Positions 1-8,481 of a stretch of 64,000 nucleotides of DNA are shown one piece after another. Each line of letters starts with the position of its first letter. Within the stretch, counting starts at the first letter, position 1. The DNA is from Salinicola acroporae (GTDB lineage Bacteria; Pseudomonadota; Gammaproteobacteria; Pseudomonadales; Halomonadaceae). The stretch lies in assembly GCF_003206615.1 (NCBI RefSeq), contig NZ_PZJW01000004.1:357083-421082 (forward strand), written 5' to 3'. Under the pieces are notes generated by a model. The model ran no database searches. It was not told where the DNA came from and worked only from the letters and a program-made list of their open reading frames with translations. Position numbers and translations under genes: made by a program.

Positions 1-39
1 AGGGCGGGCGGCGTTTTCCGCGGAGCGTGCCGACTCGGC

Positions 40-1644
40 TCAGCTGCCGCTGGTTTCCGGTTCCGAGCTTGGCACGGGCGTGGTGGTCAAATCCGGCTCG
101 CTCAGTTCCAGCAGCTCGCGTGACATGGCGCGAACGTCGTAGAGCAGTTGCGGGTTTTCGGTCAGTGCCATGCCATAGGAGGGAATCATCGACTTCAGTT
201 TGGCCTGCCAAGCTTCGCTGGCCACCTGGTCGGGGAAGACCTTCTCGAGCAGGGCGAGCATGATCGACGGTGCAGTCGATGCCCCTGGCGATGCGCCCAG
301 CAATGCGGCGATGGAGCCTTCCGCACCGGTTACCAGTTCGGTACCGAACTGCAGGGTGCCGCCCTTGCCCTCGATATCCTTGATCGTCTGCACCCGCTGG
401 CCGGCGGTCCACAGTTTCCAGTCATCGCGATTGGCTTCGGGATAGTAGTTCTGAAGCTCCTTGAACTGGCCGCTTTCCGACATGCGAAGCTGGCTGATCA
501 GGTATCGCACCAGATCCAGGTTGTTGATGCCGACCTTGGTCATCGGCCACAGGTTGTTGGGCGTGATCGAGCGCACCAGGTCGGTCCAGGAGCCATTCTT
601 GAGGAACTTGCTCGAGAACGTGGCGAAGGGGCCGAACATGATCGCCGGCGTACCGTCGAGGATGCGCTTGTCGATATGGGGCACCGACATCGGCGGAGAG
701 CCGGCGGGCGCCAGCCCGTAGACCTTGGCGTCGTGCTTGGCGACCACTTCCGGGTTGGTGGTGTAGAGGAACTGGCCGCCGACGGGGAAGCCCCCGTACA
801 TCCGGGCTTCGGGAATGCCGGACTTCTGCAGCAGCGGCAGGGCGGCGCCGCCCGCGCCGATGAAGACGAAACGGGCGTTGACGCTGCGCTCGTTCTCGCC
901 GTCGCTCGTGTTGGCCACGGTGACTTTCCAGCTGCCGTCCGCATTGCGCTTGAGGTCACGCACCTGCGTATTGACGGAAAGGTGGAAATTATCGCGGCGA
1001 GCCAGAGAGTTCATCATCTGGCGAGTGATCTCGCCGAAGTTGACCTCGGTGCCGATCGGCATTCGGGTCGCGGCCACGGGTTCGTCGGTATCACGACCTG
1101 TCATGACCAGCGGGATCCATTCCGAGATCTTCTGGGGGTCGTCGGAATATTCCATGCCAGCGTAGAGCGGGCTTTCACGCATCGCCTCGAAGCGCGTCTT
1201 CAGAAACGACACGCGCTCGCCACTCCAGACGAAGCTCAGGTGCGGCACCGTATTGATGAAGGAGCGCGGGTTGGCCAGCACGCCTTCACGAACCTGGCTG
1301 GCCCAGAACTGGCGTGACACCTCGAACTGCTCGGTGATGCCGATGGCGCGCTGAATGTCGACGCTGCCGTCAGGCTGTGGCGAGGTGTAGTTCATCTCGG
1401 CGAAGGCCGAATGGCCGGTGCCGGCATTGTTCCAGACGTTGGAACTCTCTTCGGCCGCCTTGTCCAGGCGCTCGTAGAGATGGATGGTCCAGTCGGGCTG
1501 TAGTGACTGGAGCAGCGTTCCCAGAGTGGCGCTCATCGTGCCGCCGCCAATGAGAACGACGTCGACGTTTTGGGTCTCGCCGGATTCGGCGCCAGTCTGG
1601 GTCTGCAGGCTGGAGACGAATGTCATGCCGTGACGCAATTTCAT
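40..1644 (-). CDS. mqo: malate:quinone oxidoreductase (copy 1)
   Basis: FAD-dependent membrane-associated malate dehydrogenase that oxidises malate to oxaloacetate and passes electrons to quinone. The 534-residue product has the FAD-binding glycine motif GGGTMSATLG near residues 33-42 and a second conserved stretch (VFIGAGGAALPLLQ) typical of the Mqo family. The N-terminus is polar, unlike the neighbouring paralogue, so it should stay on the cytoplasmic face. ATG at 1642-1644 has only a weak AGAGAA upstream; a second ATG six codons later is also possible. The C-terminal 15 residues are a Pro/Ser/Glu-rich tail. The two mqo genes lie in the same direction with about 250 bases between them, and a terminator follows the upstream copy, so each probably has its own promoter. 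Family assignment is secure. Confidence 0.95.
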   Translation of the reverse strand: MKLRHGMTFVSSLQTQTGAESGETQNVDVVLIGGGTMSATLGTLLQSLQPDWTIHLYERLDKAAEESSNVWNNAGTGHSAFAEMNYTSPQPDGSVDIQRAIGITEQFEVSRQFWASQVREGVLANPRSFINTVPHLSFVWSGERVSFLKTRFEAMRESPLYAGMEYSDDPQKISEWIPLVMTGRDTDEPVAATRMPIGTEVNFGEITRQMMNSLARRDNFHLSVNTQVRDLKRNADGSWKVTVANTSDGENERSVNARFVFIGAGGAALPLLQKSGIPEARMYGGFPVGGQFLYTTNPEVVAKHDAKVYGLAPAGSPPMSVPHIDKRILDGTPAIMFGPFATFSSKFLKNGSWTDLVRSITPNNLWPMTKVGINNLDLVRYLISQLRMSESGQFKELQNYYPEANRDDWKLWTAGQRVQTIKDIEGKGGTLQFGTELVTGAEGSIAALLGASPGASTAPSIMLALLEKVFPDQVASEAWQAKLKSMIPSYGMALTENPQLLYDVRAMSRELLELSEPDLTTTPVPSSEPETSGS

Positions 1645-1837
1645 GAAGGTTCTCTGTCTGATGGATACGGACAGGCGCGAACGCGACTAGGACGACAGTT
1701 TAATGAGGTCGCGGCGTTAGTGCCATGACTATGACAGAGATGGCGCGGTTATAAGGCCGCTTTTGGCTGGATTTGCTATTTAAAATCAGTAGCTTGAATG
1801 AAAAAGTTGAACTTCCTGCAGAATTTGAGAGAGGAAA

Positions 1838-1864
1838 CCCCGCACTGTCGGAGGCGGTGCGGGG
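1838..1864 (-). terminator. intrinsic terminator after the second mqo gene
   Basis: An 8-bp perfect stem (1838-1845 with 1857-1864, CCCCGCAC/GTGCGGGG) with an 11-base loop lies 28 bases past the stop of the upstream mqo copy. Reading the minus strand the stem is followed by TTTCCTCTC, a short T-rich tail. Confidence 0.65.
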
Positions 1865-1891
1865 TCATGGCCTACGTGATGGCGTCGCGGA

Positions 1892-3574
1892 TCAGGTGTC
1901 GGTACCTGTACGGGACTCGCCGGCGACCGGGCCGCTCGGTTCGATCGCTTCCTCGGAAGGGGCATCGCCTTCCTCGCGCTCTTCCTTCACCGCCTGCTCG
2001 AGAGTGGTCGGCTCCGGGCCACCGCCGGCCAGCGCCAGTGAATTGGCCGTGCGGCGGCGCAGGTCGCGCAGTAGCGCCGGGTTGTCCGCCAGTGGCTGGC
2101 CGTAAGAGGGAATGATCTCGTGCAGTTTTTCCTGCCATGCCGCGCTCTCGATCTGCTGTGGGAAGACCCGGCTCAGCAGACGCAGCATGATCGGCGGGGC
2201 GGTAGAGGCGCCCGGCGAAGCGCCCAGCAGTGCCGACATGGTGCCATCCTCTGATGCAACCACTTCGGTGCCGAACTGCAGCACGCCACCCTTTTCGGGG
2301 TCGTTCTTGATGATCTGCACGCGCTGGCCGGCGGTCCACAGCTTCCAGTCATCGGGGTTCGCCTGCGGGTAGAACTGCTTCAGCGCCTCCATCCGATCTT
2401 CGTCGGACTGCATCACCTGGCCGACGAGATACTGGACCAGATTGAAGTTGTCCATGCCGACTTCCATCATCGGCCAGGTGTTGCTGAAGGTCATCGAGCC
2501 AAACAGGTCGGTCCAGGAGCCGTTTTTCAGGAACTTGCTGGAGAAGGTCGCGAACGGTCCGAAGAAAATTGCCGGCTGGCCATCGAGCATGCGGGCGTCC
2601 ATGTGCGGTACGGACATCGGCGGAGAACCTTCCGCGGCAAGTCCATAGGCTTTCACCCGATGCTGAGCGACCACGTCCGGGTTGGTGGTGTAGAGGAACT
2701 GGCCGCCGACCGGAAATCCGGCGTACTGCTTGGCTTCGGGAATGCCGGAGGCCTGCAGTAGCGGTAGTGCGGCGCCGCCGGCACCGATGAACACGTAGCG
2801 GGCGTTGACGCTGTGTTCCTTTTCGCCATTGGCGAGATCGGCGACCGTGACTTTCCAGGTACCGTCATCATTGCGATCCAGGCCGCGAACTTCGCTGTTG
2901 AGCGAGAGCGTGAAATGATCGTTGTCACCGAGCGAATGGATCAACTGACGGGTAATCTCGCCGTAGTTGACTTCGGTGCCGATCGGCATACGAGTCGCGG
3001 CAATGGGCTGATCCTCATCGGCACCGTCCATGACCAGCGGCAGCCACTGGCGGATGGTGTCACGATCTTCGGTGTACTCCATCTGCTCATAGAACGGATG
3101 CTGGTGCATCGCGGCATAGCGTTCACGCAGGAAGTTCACGTGCTCATCGCCCCACACCAGGCTCATGTGCGGCATGCTGGTGATGAAGGATGCCGGGTCG
3201 TGCAGTACGCCCTGGTCGACCTGGTGTGCCCAGAACTGGCGCGAGACCTCGAAGTCCTCGGTGACCTTGATGGCGCGGTCGATGGTGACGCTGCCGTCCT
3301 CGAGTTGCGGCGTGTAATTCATCTCGCAGAAGGCCGAGTGGCCAGAGCCGGAGTTGTTCCACGCGTTGGAGCTCTCTTCCGCGACTTCACCGAGGCGCTC
3401 GAACAGGGCAACATTCCAGTTCGGTTCCAGCTCCTGGAGATAGGTGCCAAGCGTGGCGCTCATCGTGCCGCCACCAATCAGAACGACGTCGACGGGTGAC
3501 TCGTCGGCGGCCATCAGCGCCGACGAGATCGTCAACAGGCCCACTCCTGCTGCCATGCTGCGATAAAGTTTCAT
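1892..3574 (-). CDS. mqo: malate:quinone oxidoreductase (copy 2, with signal-peptide-like N-terminus)
   Basis: Second Mqo of 560 residues, closely similar to copy 1 through the FAD motif (about residues 34-43) and the whole catalytic domain. ATG at 3572-3574 is preferred over an in-frame ATG 18 codons upstream, because AGGGA lies nine bases ahead of it. The N-terminus reads like a Sec signal: Lys2/Arg5, a hydrophobic run, then ALMA-ADES, with predicted cleavage near residue 22-23. Mqo enzymes are normally cytoplasmic-face peripheral proteins, so this segment is either a membrane anchor or an export signal. The C-terminal tail of about 35 residues is acidic and Pro/Ser-rich. Catalytic assignment is secure; location is open. 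Confidence 0.93.
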   Translation of the reverse strand: MKLYRSMAAGVGLLTISSALMAADESPVDVVLIGGGTMSATLGTYLQELEPNWNVALFERLGEVAEESSNAWNNSGSGHSAFCEMNYTPQLEDGSVTIDRAIKVTEDFEVSRQFWAHQVDQGVLHDPASFITSMPHMSLVWGDEHVNFLRERYAAMHQHPFYEQMEYTEDRDTIRQWLPLVMDGADEDQPIAATRMPIGTEVNYGEITRQLIHSLGDNDHFTLSLNSEVRGLDRNDDGTWKVTVADLANGEKEHSVNARYVFIGAGGAALPLLQASGIPEAKQYAGFPVGGQFLYTTNPDVVAQHRVKAYGLAAEGSPPMSVPHMDARMLDGQPAIFFGPFATFSSKFLKNGSWTDLFGSMTFSNTWPMMEVGMDNFNLVQYLVGQVMQSDEDRMEALKQFYPQANPDDWKLWTAGQRVQIIKNDPEKGGVLQFGTEVVASEDGTMSALLGASPGASTAPPIMLRLLSRVFPQQIESAAWQEKLHEIIPSYGQPLADNPALLRDLRRRTANSLALAGGGPEPTTLEQAVKEEREEGDAPSEEAIEPSGPVAGESRTGTDT

Positions 3575-3978
3575 TGAATGATCCCTGATTCCTGAATGAA
3601 GTCGACCACGATCAAAAGGACCCCTCAATCATCGATGAGAAAATGACCGGATCATGATCGAAGGGCAGTCACGAAAGTGTCGTGTTGATGATGCCGACAT
3701 CACGTTCTGAAGCATTCTGCGATGCAAGCAGTGTGATCTGCCGCGGGCGAGAGTCGGGCGGCATTCTAGGGGGCGGAGGGAGCGCTGTAAATTGTCGCAG
3801 GGTGCGTGAATCAGCGCGTAGTTACACGATGATTTTATAAGTTTAATATCCGGGCCGAGAGGGTGCGTGGCATCATGGGGTCGCTGCCTTTTCTAACATT
3901 ACTGAAAGCTTTTCAGTGTTATTTTTAAACTAGATGAACTAAAGAAATTTCAGTTTCGACAACAAGAGGCGCTCTTGA
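3575..3978. other. intergenic region between mqo copy 2 and a lipoprotein gene
   Basis: Divergent promoter region with no convincing gene. Its right third (about 3830-3930) is clearly AT-richer than the surroundings. A perfect inverted repeat ACTGAAA-GCT-TTTCAGT sits at 3901-3917 and is followed on the plus strand by GTTATTTTT; it could be an operator or a weak hairpin. Confidence 0.5.
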
Positions 3979-4479
3979 ATGCGATGGAAAATCCACTATC
4001 TCGCCGCGGTACTTGGCGTGCTGACGGTCGGCGGATGCGCTCAACAGGACGTGGCAGCGAGCCTTGAGTCGGCCATCACCGCCATTCGATATCAGGTCGG
4101 CCCCTGCCATGGAACTTGTCCGGTCTATCGCGTCGATCTGCAACAGGATGGCGCGACTCGCTTCATCGGTGAGCGCTTTACCGCTGTCGAGGGCGAGCGG
4201 ATGAAAACCAGCGATCCCGAGCGCTTTGCGCTGGTGAAACAGCGTCTCTCGGCTTGGCAGCCCGCCATGGGAACTGCGCTGGAGACGGCCGAGACGCCGC
4301 GTTGCGGCCCTCGGGCGACGGATCTCTCCCACTACACGGTGACCTGGATACGCCGCGACGGTGAAACTGCGGTGCTGGAGCATGACAGCGGCTGCCGTTC
4401 GGATGACGCGCGCCAGCTCACCGCCGTCCTGCAGTCGCTTCCCGAGACGTTGCAGATCGAGGACTGGGTGCAGCCTTGA
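3979..4479 (+). CDS. DUF6438-type lipoprotein
   Basis: 166-residue predicted lipoprotein of unknown function. A hydrophobic N-terminus ends in VGGC with Cys20 as the lipidation site, so it should be membrane-anchored in the envelope. From about residue 36 the protein has the pattern of the DUF6438 family: an IRYQVGPCHGTCPVYRV start with two closely spaced cysteines, followed by beta-strand-rich sequence. Two further cysteines (in ETPRCGP and DSGCRS) could form disulfides. It stands alone, divergent from the mqo genes. The ATG at 3979 has GAGGCG upstream and is the only start that gives a full signal sequence. The family is recognised from motif memory; no biochemical role is known to me. Confidence 0.75.
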   Translation: MRWKIHYLAAVLGVLTVGGCAQQDVAASLESAITAIRYQVGPCHGTCPVYRVDLQQDGATRFIGERFTAVEGERMKTSDPERFALVKQRLSAWQPAMGTALETAETPRCGPRATDLSHYTVTWIRRDGETAVLEHDSGCRSDDARQLTAVLQSLPETLQIEDWVQP

Positions 4480-4543
4480 ACCCCAAACGTCGGCGGGTCG
4501 TCGTGGGAGACGTGCCGACACGGTCCCTTCGACCATTCCGTGC

Positions 4544-4574
4544 TTGACGGCCATCGTTTCGTTTAGCATGCTAA
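4544..4574 (+). promoter_or_regulatory. possible promoter with palindromic operator
   Basis: TTGACG at 4544-4549 resembles a -35 box. The perfect 12-bp palindrome TTAGCATGCTAA at 4563-4574 covers where the -10 region would lie, about 50 bases ahead of the small exported peptide at 4627. A repressor bound here would block the promoter. Reading only; no regulator is adjacent. Confidence 0.35.
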
Positions 4575-4626
4575 TAAGGCGTCGCGACAAAACGTCGCAG
4601 GGCGTCCCATTACCGAAGGAGTGGTC

Positions 4627-4800
4627 ATGAAAGCGTTCAACAAGCTGTTTTCGATGTTGGCCGCCATCGTCGTCTCCGCCGTGTTGCCGTTTTCCATGGC
4701 AGCGGAGAGCGAAGCCAGCCAGCACCAGAATTCCTATAGCGGTAGCAGTGTCACCACTTCCGTTACCAGCGAGAGCAAGCAGGACGACGAATCCGCCTAG
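4627..4800 (+). CDS. small exported Ser-rich peptide
   Basis: 57-residue open frame with a strong ribosome site (AAGGAG, 5-8 bases ahead of ATG). The first 25 residues form a classic Sec signal: Lys2 and Lys6, a hydrophobic core, and cleavage after SMA near residue 25. The mature part is only about 32 residues, rich in Ser, Thr, Gln and acidic residues, with no cysteine. It lies between a palindromic promoter candidate and a strong hairpin terminator, which supports a real monocistronic gene. I do not recognise the family. A periplasmic or secreted location is inferred from the signal alone. Confidence 0.65.
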   Translation: MKAFNKLFSMLAAIVVSAVLPFSMAAESEASQHQNSYSGSSVTTSVTSESKQDDESA

Positions 4801-4854
4801 AGGTGACGGGCGAGCGTCGTGGCGAGGTAACGGGCGAGCAGCAAGCGGGATCAA

Positions 4855-4887
4855 GAGGCCCCGGTGTCGATACGATGCCGGGGCCTC
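4855..4887 (+). terminator. hairpin terminator after the small exported peptide
   Basis: A perfect 10-bp GC-rich stem (4855-4864 with 4878-4887) and a 13-base loop lie 54 bases past the stop codon. The T tract is weak (CTTGCG follows), so termination may depend on the stem or be partial. Confidence 0.6.
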
Positions 4888-5029
4888 CTTGCGTAGGGGG
4901 CCTGCGCTTGCCGAGGCGCGCGAAACCGTCACCGGGTGCCCGGGGACGCGGGCGCTGTGGGGCTAAAGTCGGCTGGTAGAGGGCTCCCGCGCGGGCGAGG
5001 ATAAGCCTCTTTCTGTCGGAGCCGAGCCC

Positions 5030-5566
5030 ATGCCTGTCTACGTCTATTTCGACGCGGTGCCGAATCTGCCGGACCGGAACCGCTACTGGGTCGCGCCAAG
5101 CGCTCACGTCATTGGCCAAGTCGAACTCGGGGAGGATGTGGGAATCTGGTTCAACGTCGTGATCCGTGGCGACAATGACCGCATCGTGATCGGCGCGGGC
5201 AGCAATATCCAGGAGGGATCCATGCTGCATACCGACCCCGGTTTCGTCTTGCGTATCGGTCGTGGCTGTACCATCGGTCATCACGCGATCCTGCACGGCT
5301 GCACGCTGGGCGACAACACGCTGATCGGCATGGGGGCCACCGTGCTCAATGGTGCGGAGATCGGCAACAACTGCCTGGTCGGCGCCAATGCGTTGGTGAC
5401 CGAGGGCAAATCCTTTCCCGACAACTCGCTGATCGTGGGCGCGCCGGCAAAAGCCGTGCGCACGTTGGACGACAAGGCGATCGAGGGATTGAAAGCGTCG
5501 GCTGCGCACTATGTCGAGCGTTGGCAGGCGTTCTCCCGCGGGTTGAAACCGCTCGACCTCGATTGA
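5030..5566 (+). CDS. gamma-class carbonic-anhydrase-like hexapeptide protein (YrdA type)
   Basis: 178-residue left-handed beta-helix protein. Repeated hexapeptide turns (for example IGQVELG, IGAGSN, IGRGCT, LGDNTLIG, IGNNCLVG) run from about residue 20 to 145 and end in a short C-terminal helix. Metal-ligand histidines of the gamma carbonic anhydrase/YrdA family are visible in MLHTD and GHHAILHG. Members are trimers with a metal at the subunit interface; many lack measurable anhydrase activity, so the reaction is not certain. CGGAG precedes the ATG at 5030. The following thioredoxin gene starts about 170 bases downstream, probably as a separate unit. Confidence 0.88.
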   Translation: MPVYVYFDAVPNLPDRNRYWVAPSAHVIGQVELGEDVGIWFNVVIRGDNDRIVIGAGSNIQEGSMLHTDPGFVLRIGRGCTIGHHAILHGCTLGDNTLIGMGATVLNGAEIGNNCLVGANALVTEGKSFPDNSLIVGAPAKAVRTLDDKAIEGLKASAAHYVERWQAFSRGLKPLDLD

Positions 5567-5738
5567 AGCGCCTCGGGACCGAGCGAGAGGCGAGCCCGTT
5601 CTCTCCCGTTGGCTGGGAGAATTCCGGGAAGGGGCCGGACTCCTCGCGCCGGCGATATTGCCGGCGTTTGCGGTAACTTTCCCCGTTCATGACTACAGTG
5701 TGCTGGCAGACTGCAGAAGACCGGGCCGGGAGGGTGCC

Positions 5739-6065
5739 ATGATGAGCGACTACACGACGGACGAACCGGATCGCGAAGCCCTGCGTGCCACCCCGGGGCC
5801 TGTCGTGGTCGAATTCGGCGCGCCCTGGTGCCCCTGGTGTCAGGCTGCCCGGCCACGGATCGACGAGGCGTTCGAGGGCAGCGAGGGCCTGACGCACTTC
5901 AAGATCGAGGACGGCAAGGGGCGCCCGCTGGGCCGAGCCTTCCGGGTCAAGCTCTGGCCGACGCTGATCTTCCTGCTGGATGGAGAAGAGATCGCACGCT
6001 GCGTACGTCCCGAATCAGCGGAATCCGTGAAGCAGGCGCTGGCGAAAATCGTCACGTCGGGGTGA
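5739..6065 (+). CDS. thioredoxin-family protein with CPWC active site
   Basis: 108-residue cytoplasmic thioredoxin-fold protein. The redox motif is WCPWC (Cys31 and Cys34) in place of the usual CGPC, and the cis-proline loop is KLWPTLIF near residue 70. ATGATG at 5739 has GGGAGG just ahead, which decides the start over an in-frame ATG 27 codons upstream that lacks a ribosome site. It is of the short thioredoxin class with no extra domain. It probably works as a thiol reductase of unknown partner. The DUF808 gene follows 61 bases later on the same strand and could be co-transcribed. Confidence 0.85.
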   Translation: MMSDYTTDEPDREALRATPGPVVVEFGAPWCPWCQAARPRIDEAFEGSEGLTHFKIEDGKGRPLGRAFRVKLWPTLIFLLDGEEIARCVRPESAESVKQALAKIVTSG

Positions 6066-6126
6066 GGGTTTCCGCTACGCTTGGCATCATACAGCCGTAC
6101 TTTGATCAATCGACAGGGGAAGACTC

Positions 6127-7059
6127 GTGGCCGCAGGCAGTTTACTGACATTACTCGACGACATCGCCACGCTGCTCGACGACGTATCTCTGATGACCAA
6201 GGTCGCTGCCAAGAAGACGGCGGGAGTGCTGGGTGACGATCTGGCGCTCAATGCCCAGCAGGTCACCGGCGTTCGCGCCAATCGGGAACTGCCGATCGTC
6301 TGGGCGGTAGCGAAGGGGTCTCTGCGCAACAAGCTGATTCTGGTCCCTGCGGCATTGCTGATCAGCGTGGTCGCTCCCTGGTTGATCACGCCGCTGCTGA
6401 TGTTGGGGGGCGCGTTTCTCTGTTACGAAGGGGCGGAAAAACTGGCCCACAAGTTTCTGCACGACGGGGGAGAAACCAGCAAGGAGGCGGTGCGGGCCGC
6501 GGCGCAGCTCAAGTCGAGAGAGGAACGGCTGGCTTTCGAAAAGGACAAGATCCAGGGCGCGGTTCGTACCGACTTCATCCTCTCGGCGGAAATCATCGCC
6601 ATCACGCTCGGCTCGGTGGCCAGCGCCAGCTTCCTGCAGCAGGTCGTGGTGCTGGCGATCATCGCCGTCGCCATTACCGCCGTGGTCTACGGGCTGGTGG
6701 CAGGTATCGTCAAGCTCGACGATCTCGGCCTCTATCTCACCGAGCGTGGCACGCGTGTCGCCCAATCGATCGGCCGTGCCATCCTGTGGGCGGCACCCTA
6801 TCTGATGAAGCTGCTGTCGATCGTCGGCACCATCGCGATGTTCCTCGTCGGCGGCGGTATCCTGACCCACGGCATCCCCTTCATTCATCACGGCATCGAG
6901 GATCTCGCCGAGGCGCCCGGCGAGATCCCGGGTATCGGCACGATCATTCAGCCGTTGACGCCCATGCTGCTGAATTTCGGTTTCGGTCTCCTGGCCGGTG
7001 CGCTGGTGCTTGGCGTCGTGGAGTTGATCAAGAAGTTCCGGTCCGGTGGCGGCCACTGA
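6127..7059 (+). CDS. DUF808 (YedI-type) inner-membrane protein
   Basis: 310-residue membrane protein matching the DUF808/YedI family by its N-terminal [17 protein letters not shown] block and the [20 protein letters not shown] segment that follows. Hydrophobic segments lie near residues 75-105, 155-195, 215-250 and 275-305. The function of the family is unknown. The start is GTG at 6127 with AGGGGAAG ahead of it, and no alternative ATG gives the conserved N-terminus. It ends 22 bases from the convergent ChaC gene. Confidence 0.88.
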   Translation: MAAGSLLTLLDDIATLLDDVSLMTKVAAKKTAGVLGDDLALNAQQVTGVRANRELPIVWAVAKGSLRNKLILVPAALLISVVAPWLITPLLMLGGAFLCYEGAEKLAHKFLHDGGETSKEAVRAAAQLKSREERLAFEKDKIQGAVRTDFILSAEIIAITLGSVASASFLQQVVVLAIIAVAITAVVYGLVAGIVKLDDLGLYLTERGTRVAQSIGRAILWAAPYLMKLLSIVGTIAMFLVGGGILTHGIPFIHHGIEDLAEAPGEIPGIGTIIQPLTPMLLNFGFGLLAGALVLGVVELIKKFRSGGGH

Positions 7060-7081
7060 CGCGGGCGGTCGCTGGTTCACA

Positions 7082-7663
7082 TCAGCGATAGTTGCCGAGT
7101 AGCGCGCGCTCCAGGGCGAACACGTGGTCGTCCTCGAACCCCAGCTCACGCAAGGCGGCGGCCAGATTGAGCAGGTAATCGCGATTGGGACCGCTGGGGC
7201 CGTGGGATTCGGCAATCTGCCGCGCGATGGCCGCTTCCTCGGCGGGGCCTAAATAGGCCGCGTTATCCTCTCCCGCCAGATAGACGACGCCTTCGGTCCG
7301 TTCGATCTTGTCCGAGGGCGCGTCTTCGAACGTCATCTCGGTCACCACGCGCAGGTAGCCATTCTTCTCTCGAACATCCAGCGGCTCGAACACCCGGGGC
7401 GAGATGCGGTAGGCCATGCCGTGGCAGACGGCGTCGTCTTCCGGAACCAGTGTTACCACTCTTCCCGGTGCTTCCGGCGTACCGCGATGATCGTGGGAGC
7501 CTTGCCAGAAGCGACGCGTCCAGCCGCGAATCGATGCCGGCCGGCGCTCCAGATAGTCGAAATCCGCTTTCCAGATCAGTGAGCCGTAGCCAAAGAGCCA
7601 TACCGACTCGTGCTTGTCGAAATAGGTCATCCGGCGGTTATGGGCGGTGGTATCGAAAGACAT
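7082..7663 (-). CDS. chaC: ChaC-type gamma-glutamylcyclotransferase
   Basis: 193-residue enzyme of the ChaC family, which cleaves glutathione to 5-oxoproline and Cys-Gly in the cytoplasm. The substrate-binding loop FGYGSLIW is at about residues 24-31. The REKNGYL segment around residues 98-104 carries the conserved catalytic glutamate region, and the length matches the bacterial family. GGAG stands four bases ahead of the ATG at 7661-7663. The symbol rests on family resemblance rather than synteny, since no chaA or chaB is nearby. Confidence 0.88.
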   Translation of the reverse strand: MSFDTTAHNRRMTYFDKHESVWLFGYGSLIWKADFDYLERRPASIRGWTRRFWQGSHDHRGTPEAPGRVVTLVPEDDAVCHGMAYRISPRVFEPLDVREKNGYLRVVTEMTFEDAPSDKIERTEGVVYLAGEDNAAYLGPAEEAAIARQIAESHGPSGPNRDYLLNLAAALRELGFEDDHVFALERALLGNYR

Positions 7664-7826
7664 GGGACTCCATTGCAGAACGCTGGCAAATGCGCAATAT
7701 GCGGCGGCAGGGGAGACATCTCAAGGCCGCTTCTCGCCCTCGGCGCACGCGAATCAGCCAGCGGTCGATTTGACAGGGTGCGCGCTGCTGCCATGTTGAA
7801 AGTTCGTACGGCTTCGAGGAGACAAC

Positions 7827-8477
7827 ATGGCTCGCCAGAGACGAATCGTCGAAGTTCTGATGCAGCGTCACGGCCGAACCTTCGCCAGTGAACTCGGCGT
7901 CGACCTGCGCAAGAACACGCCGTCGCCGCTGTTCCGCCTGCTCTGTTATTCGCTGCTGACCAGCGCGCCGATCAGTGCCGCCCTGGCGATGCGAGGCGCC
8001 CGGGCGATGGCCGAGGCTGGCTGGACAACGCCACGGAAGCTGCAGGCAAGCGACTGGGCGAGTCGGGCGCGGGTGCTCAACGAAGCCGGCTACGCCCGCG
8101 TCGACGAGAAGACGGCCACCCAGCTGGCCGACATGAACGCCGCGTTGCTGGACACCTACGCTGGCGATCTGCGCAAGCTTCGGGAAGCGGCGGCGGGCAG
8201 CCCGAAAGCTCTGCGCAAGCGGCTCAAGACGTTCAAGGGGATCGGCGGCACCGGTGCCGATATCTTCCTGCGCGAGGTCCAGGCGGTATGGGATGAATGC
8301 TATCCCTACGCCGACAAGGCAGCGCTCTTGGCGGCCGACAAGCTGGGACTCAAGGCCGATGCGGGGAAGCTCGCCAACAAGGTGCCACGCGAGGATTACC
8401 CCAAGCTGATGGCCGCACTGGTTCGTTGCAAGCTGACCAAGGATATCCAGGGCGTGCTGGAGGCGGCGGACGCCTGA
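7827..8477 (+). CDS. HhH-GPD DNA-glycosylase-like protein without Fe-S cluster
   Basis: 216-residue all-helical protein resembling the endonuclease III superfamily. A helix-hairpin-helix (LKTFKGIGGTGADIFL) lies near residues 131-146, followed by PYADKAAL, whose aspartate is placed like the catalytic Asp of the superfamily. The lysine used by bifunctional endonuclease III (GVGRKTA) is replaced by Thr, and the C-terminal four-cysteine iron-sulfur motif is absent. It could therefore be a monofunctional glycosylase or a non-catalytic DNA-binding relative. AGGAG precedes the ATG at 7827. It converges on the small gene at 8482 with only four bases between. Confidence 0.78.
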   Translation: MARQRRIVEVLMQRHGRTFASELGVDLRKNTPSPLFRLLCYSLLTSAPISAALAMRGARAMAEAGWTTPRKLQASDWASRARVLNEAGYARVDEKTATQLADMNAALLDTYAGDLRKLREAAAGSPKALRKRLKTFKGIGGTGADIFLREVQAVWDECYPYADKAALLAADKLGLKADAGKLANKVPREDYPKLMAALVRCKLTKDIQGVLEAADA

Positions 8478-8481
8478 CTGC

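Noticed and set aside
148-1317. 389-codon plus-strand open frame opposite the first mqo gene
   Set aside because: Antisense shadow of a clearly conserved enzyme.
3901-3917. Inverted repeat followed by a T-rich stretch, as a terminator
   Set aside because: No plus-strand gene lies upstream for it to terminate, and the stem is short; kept only as a note in the intergenic entry.
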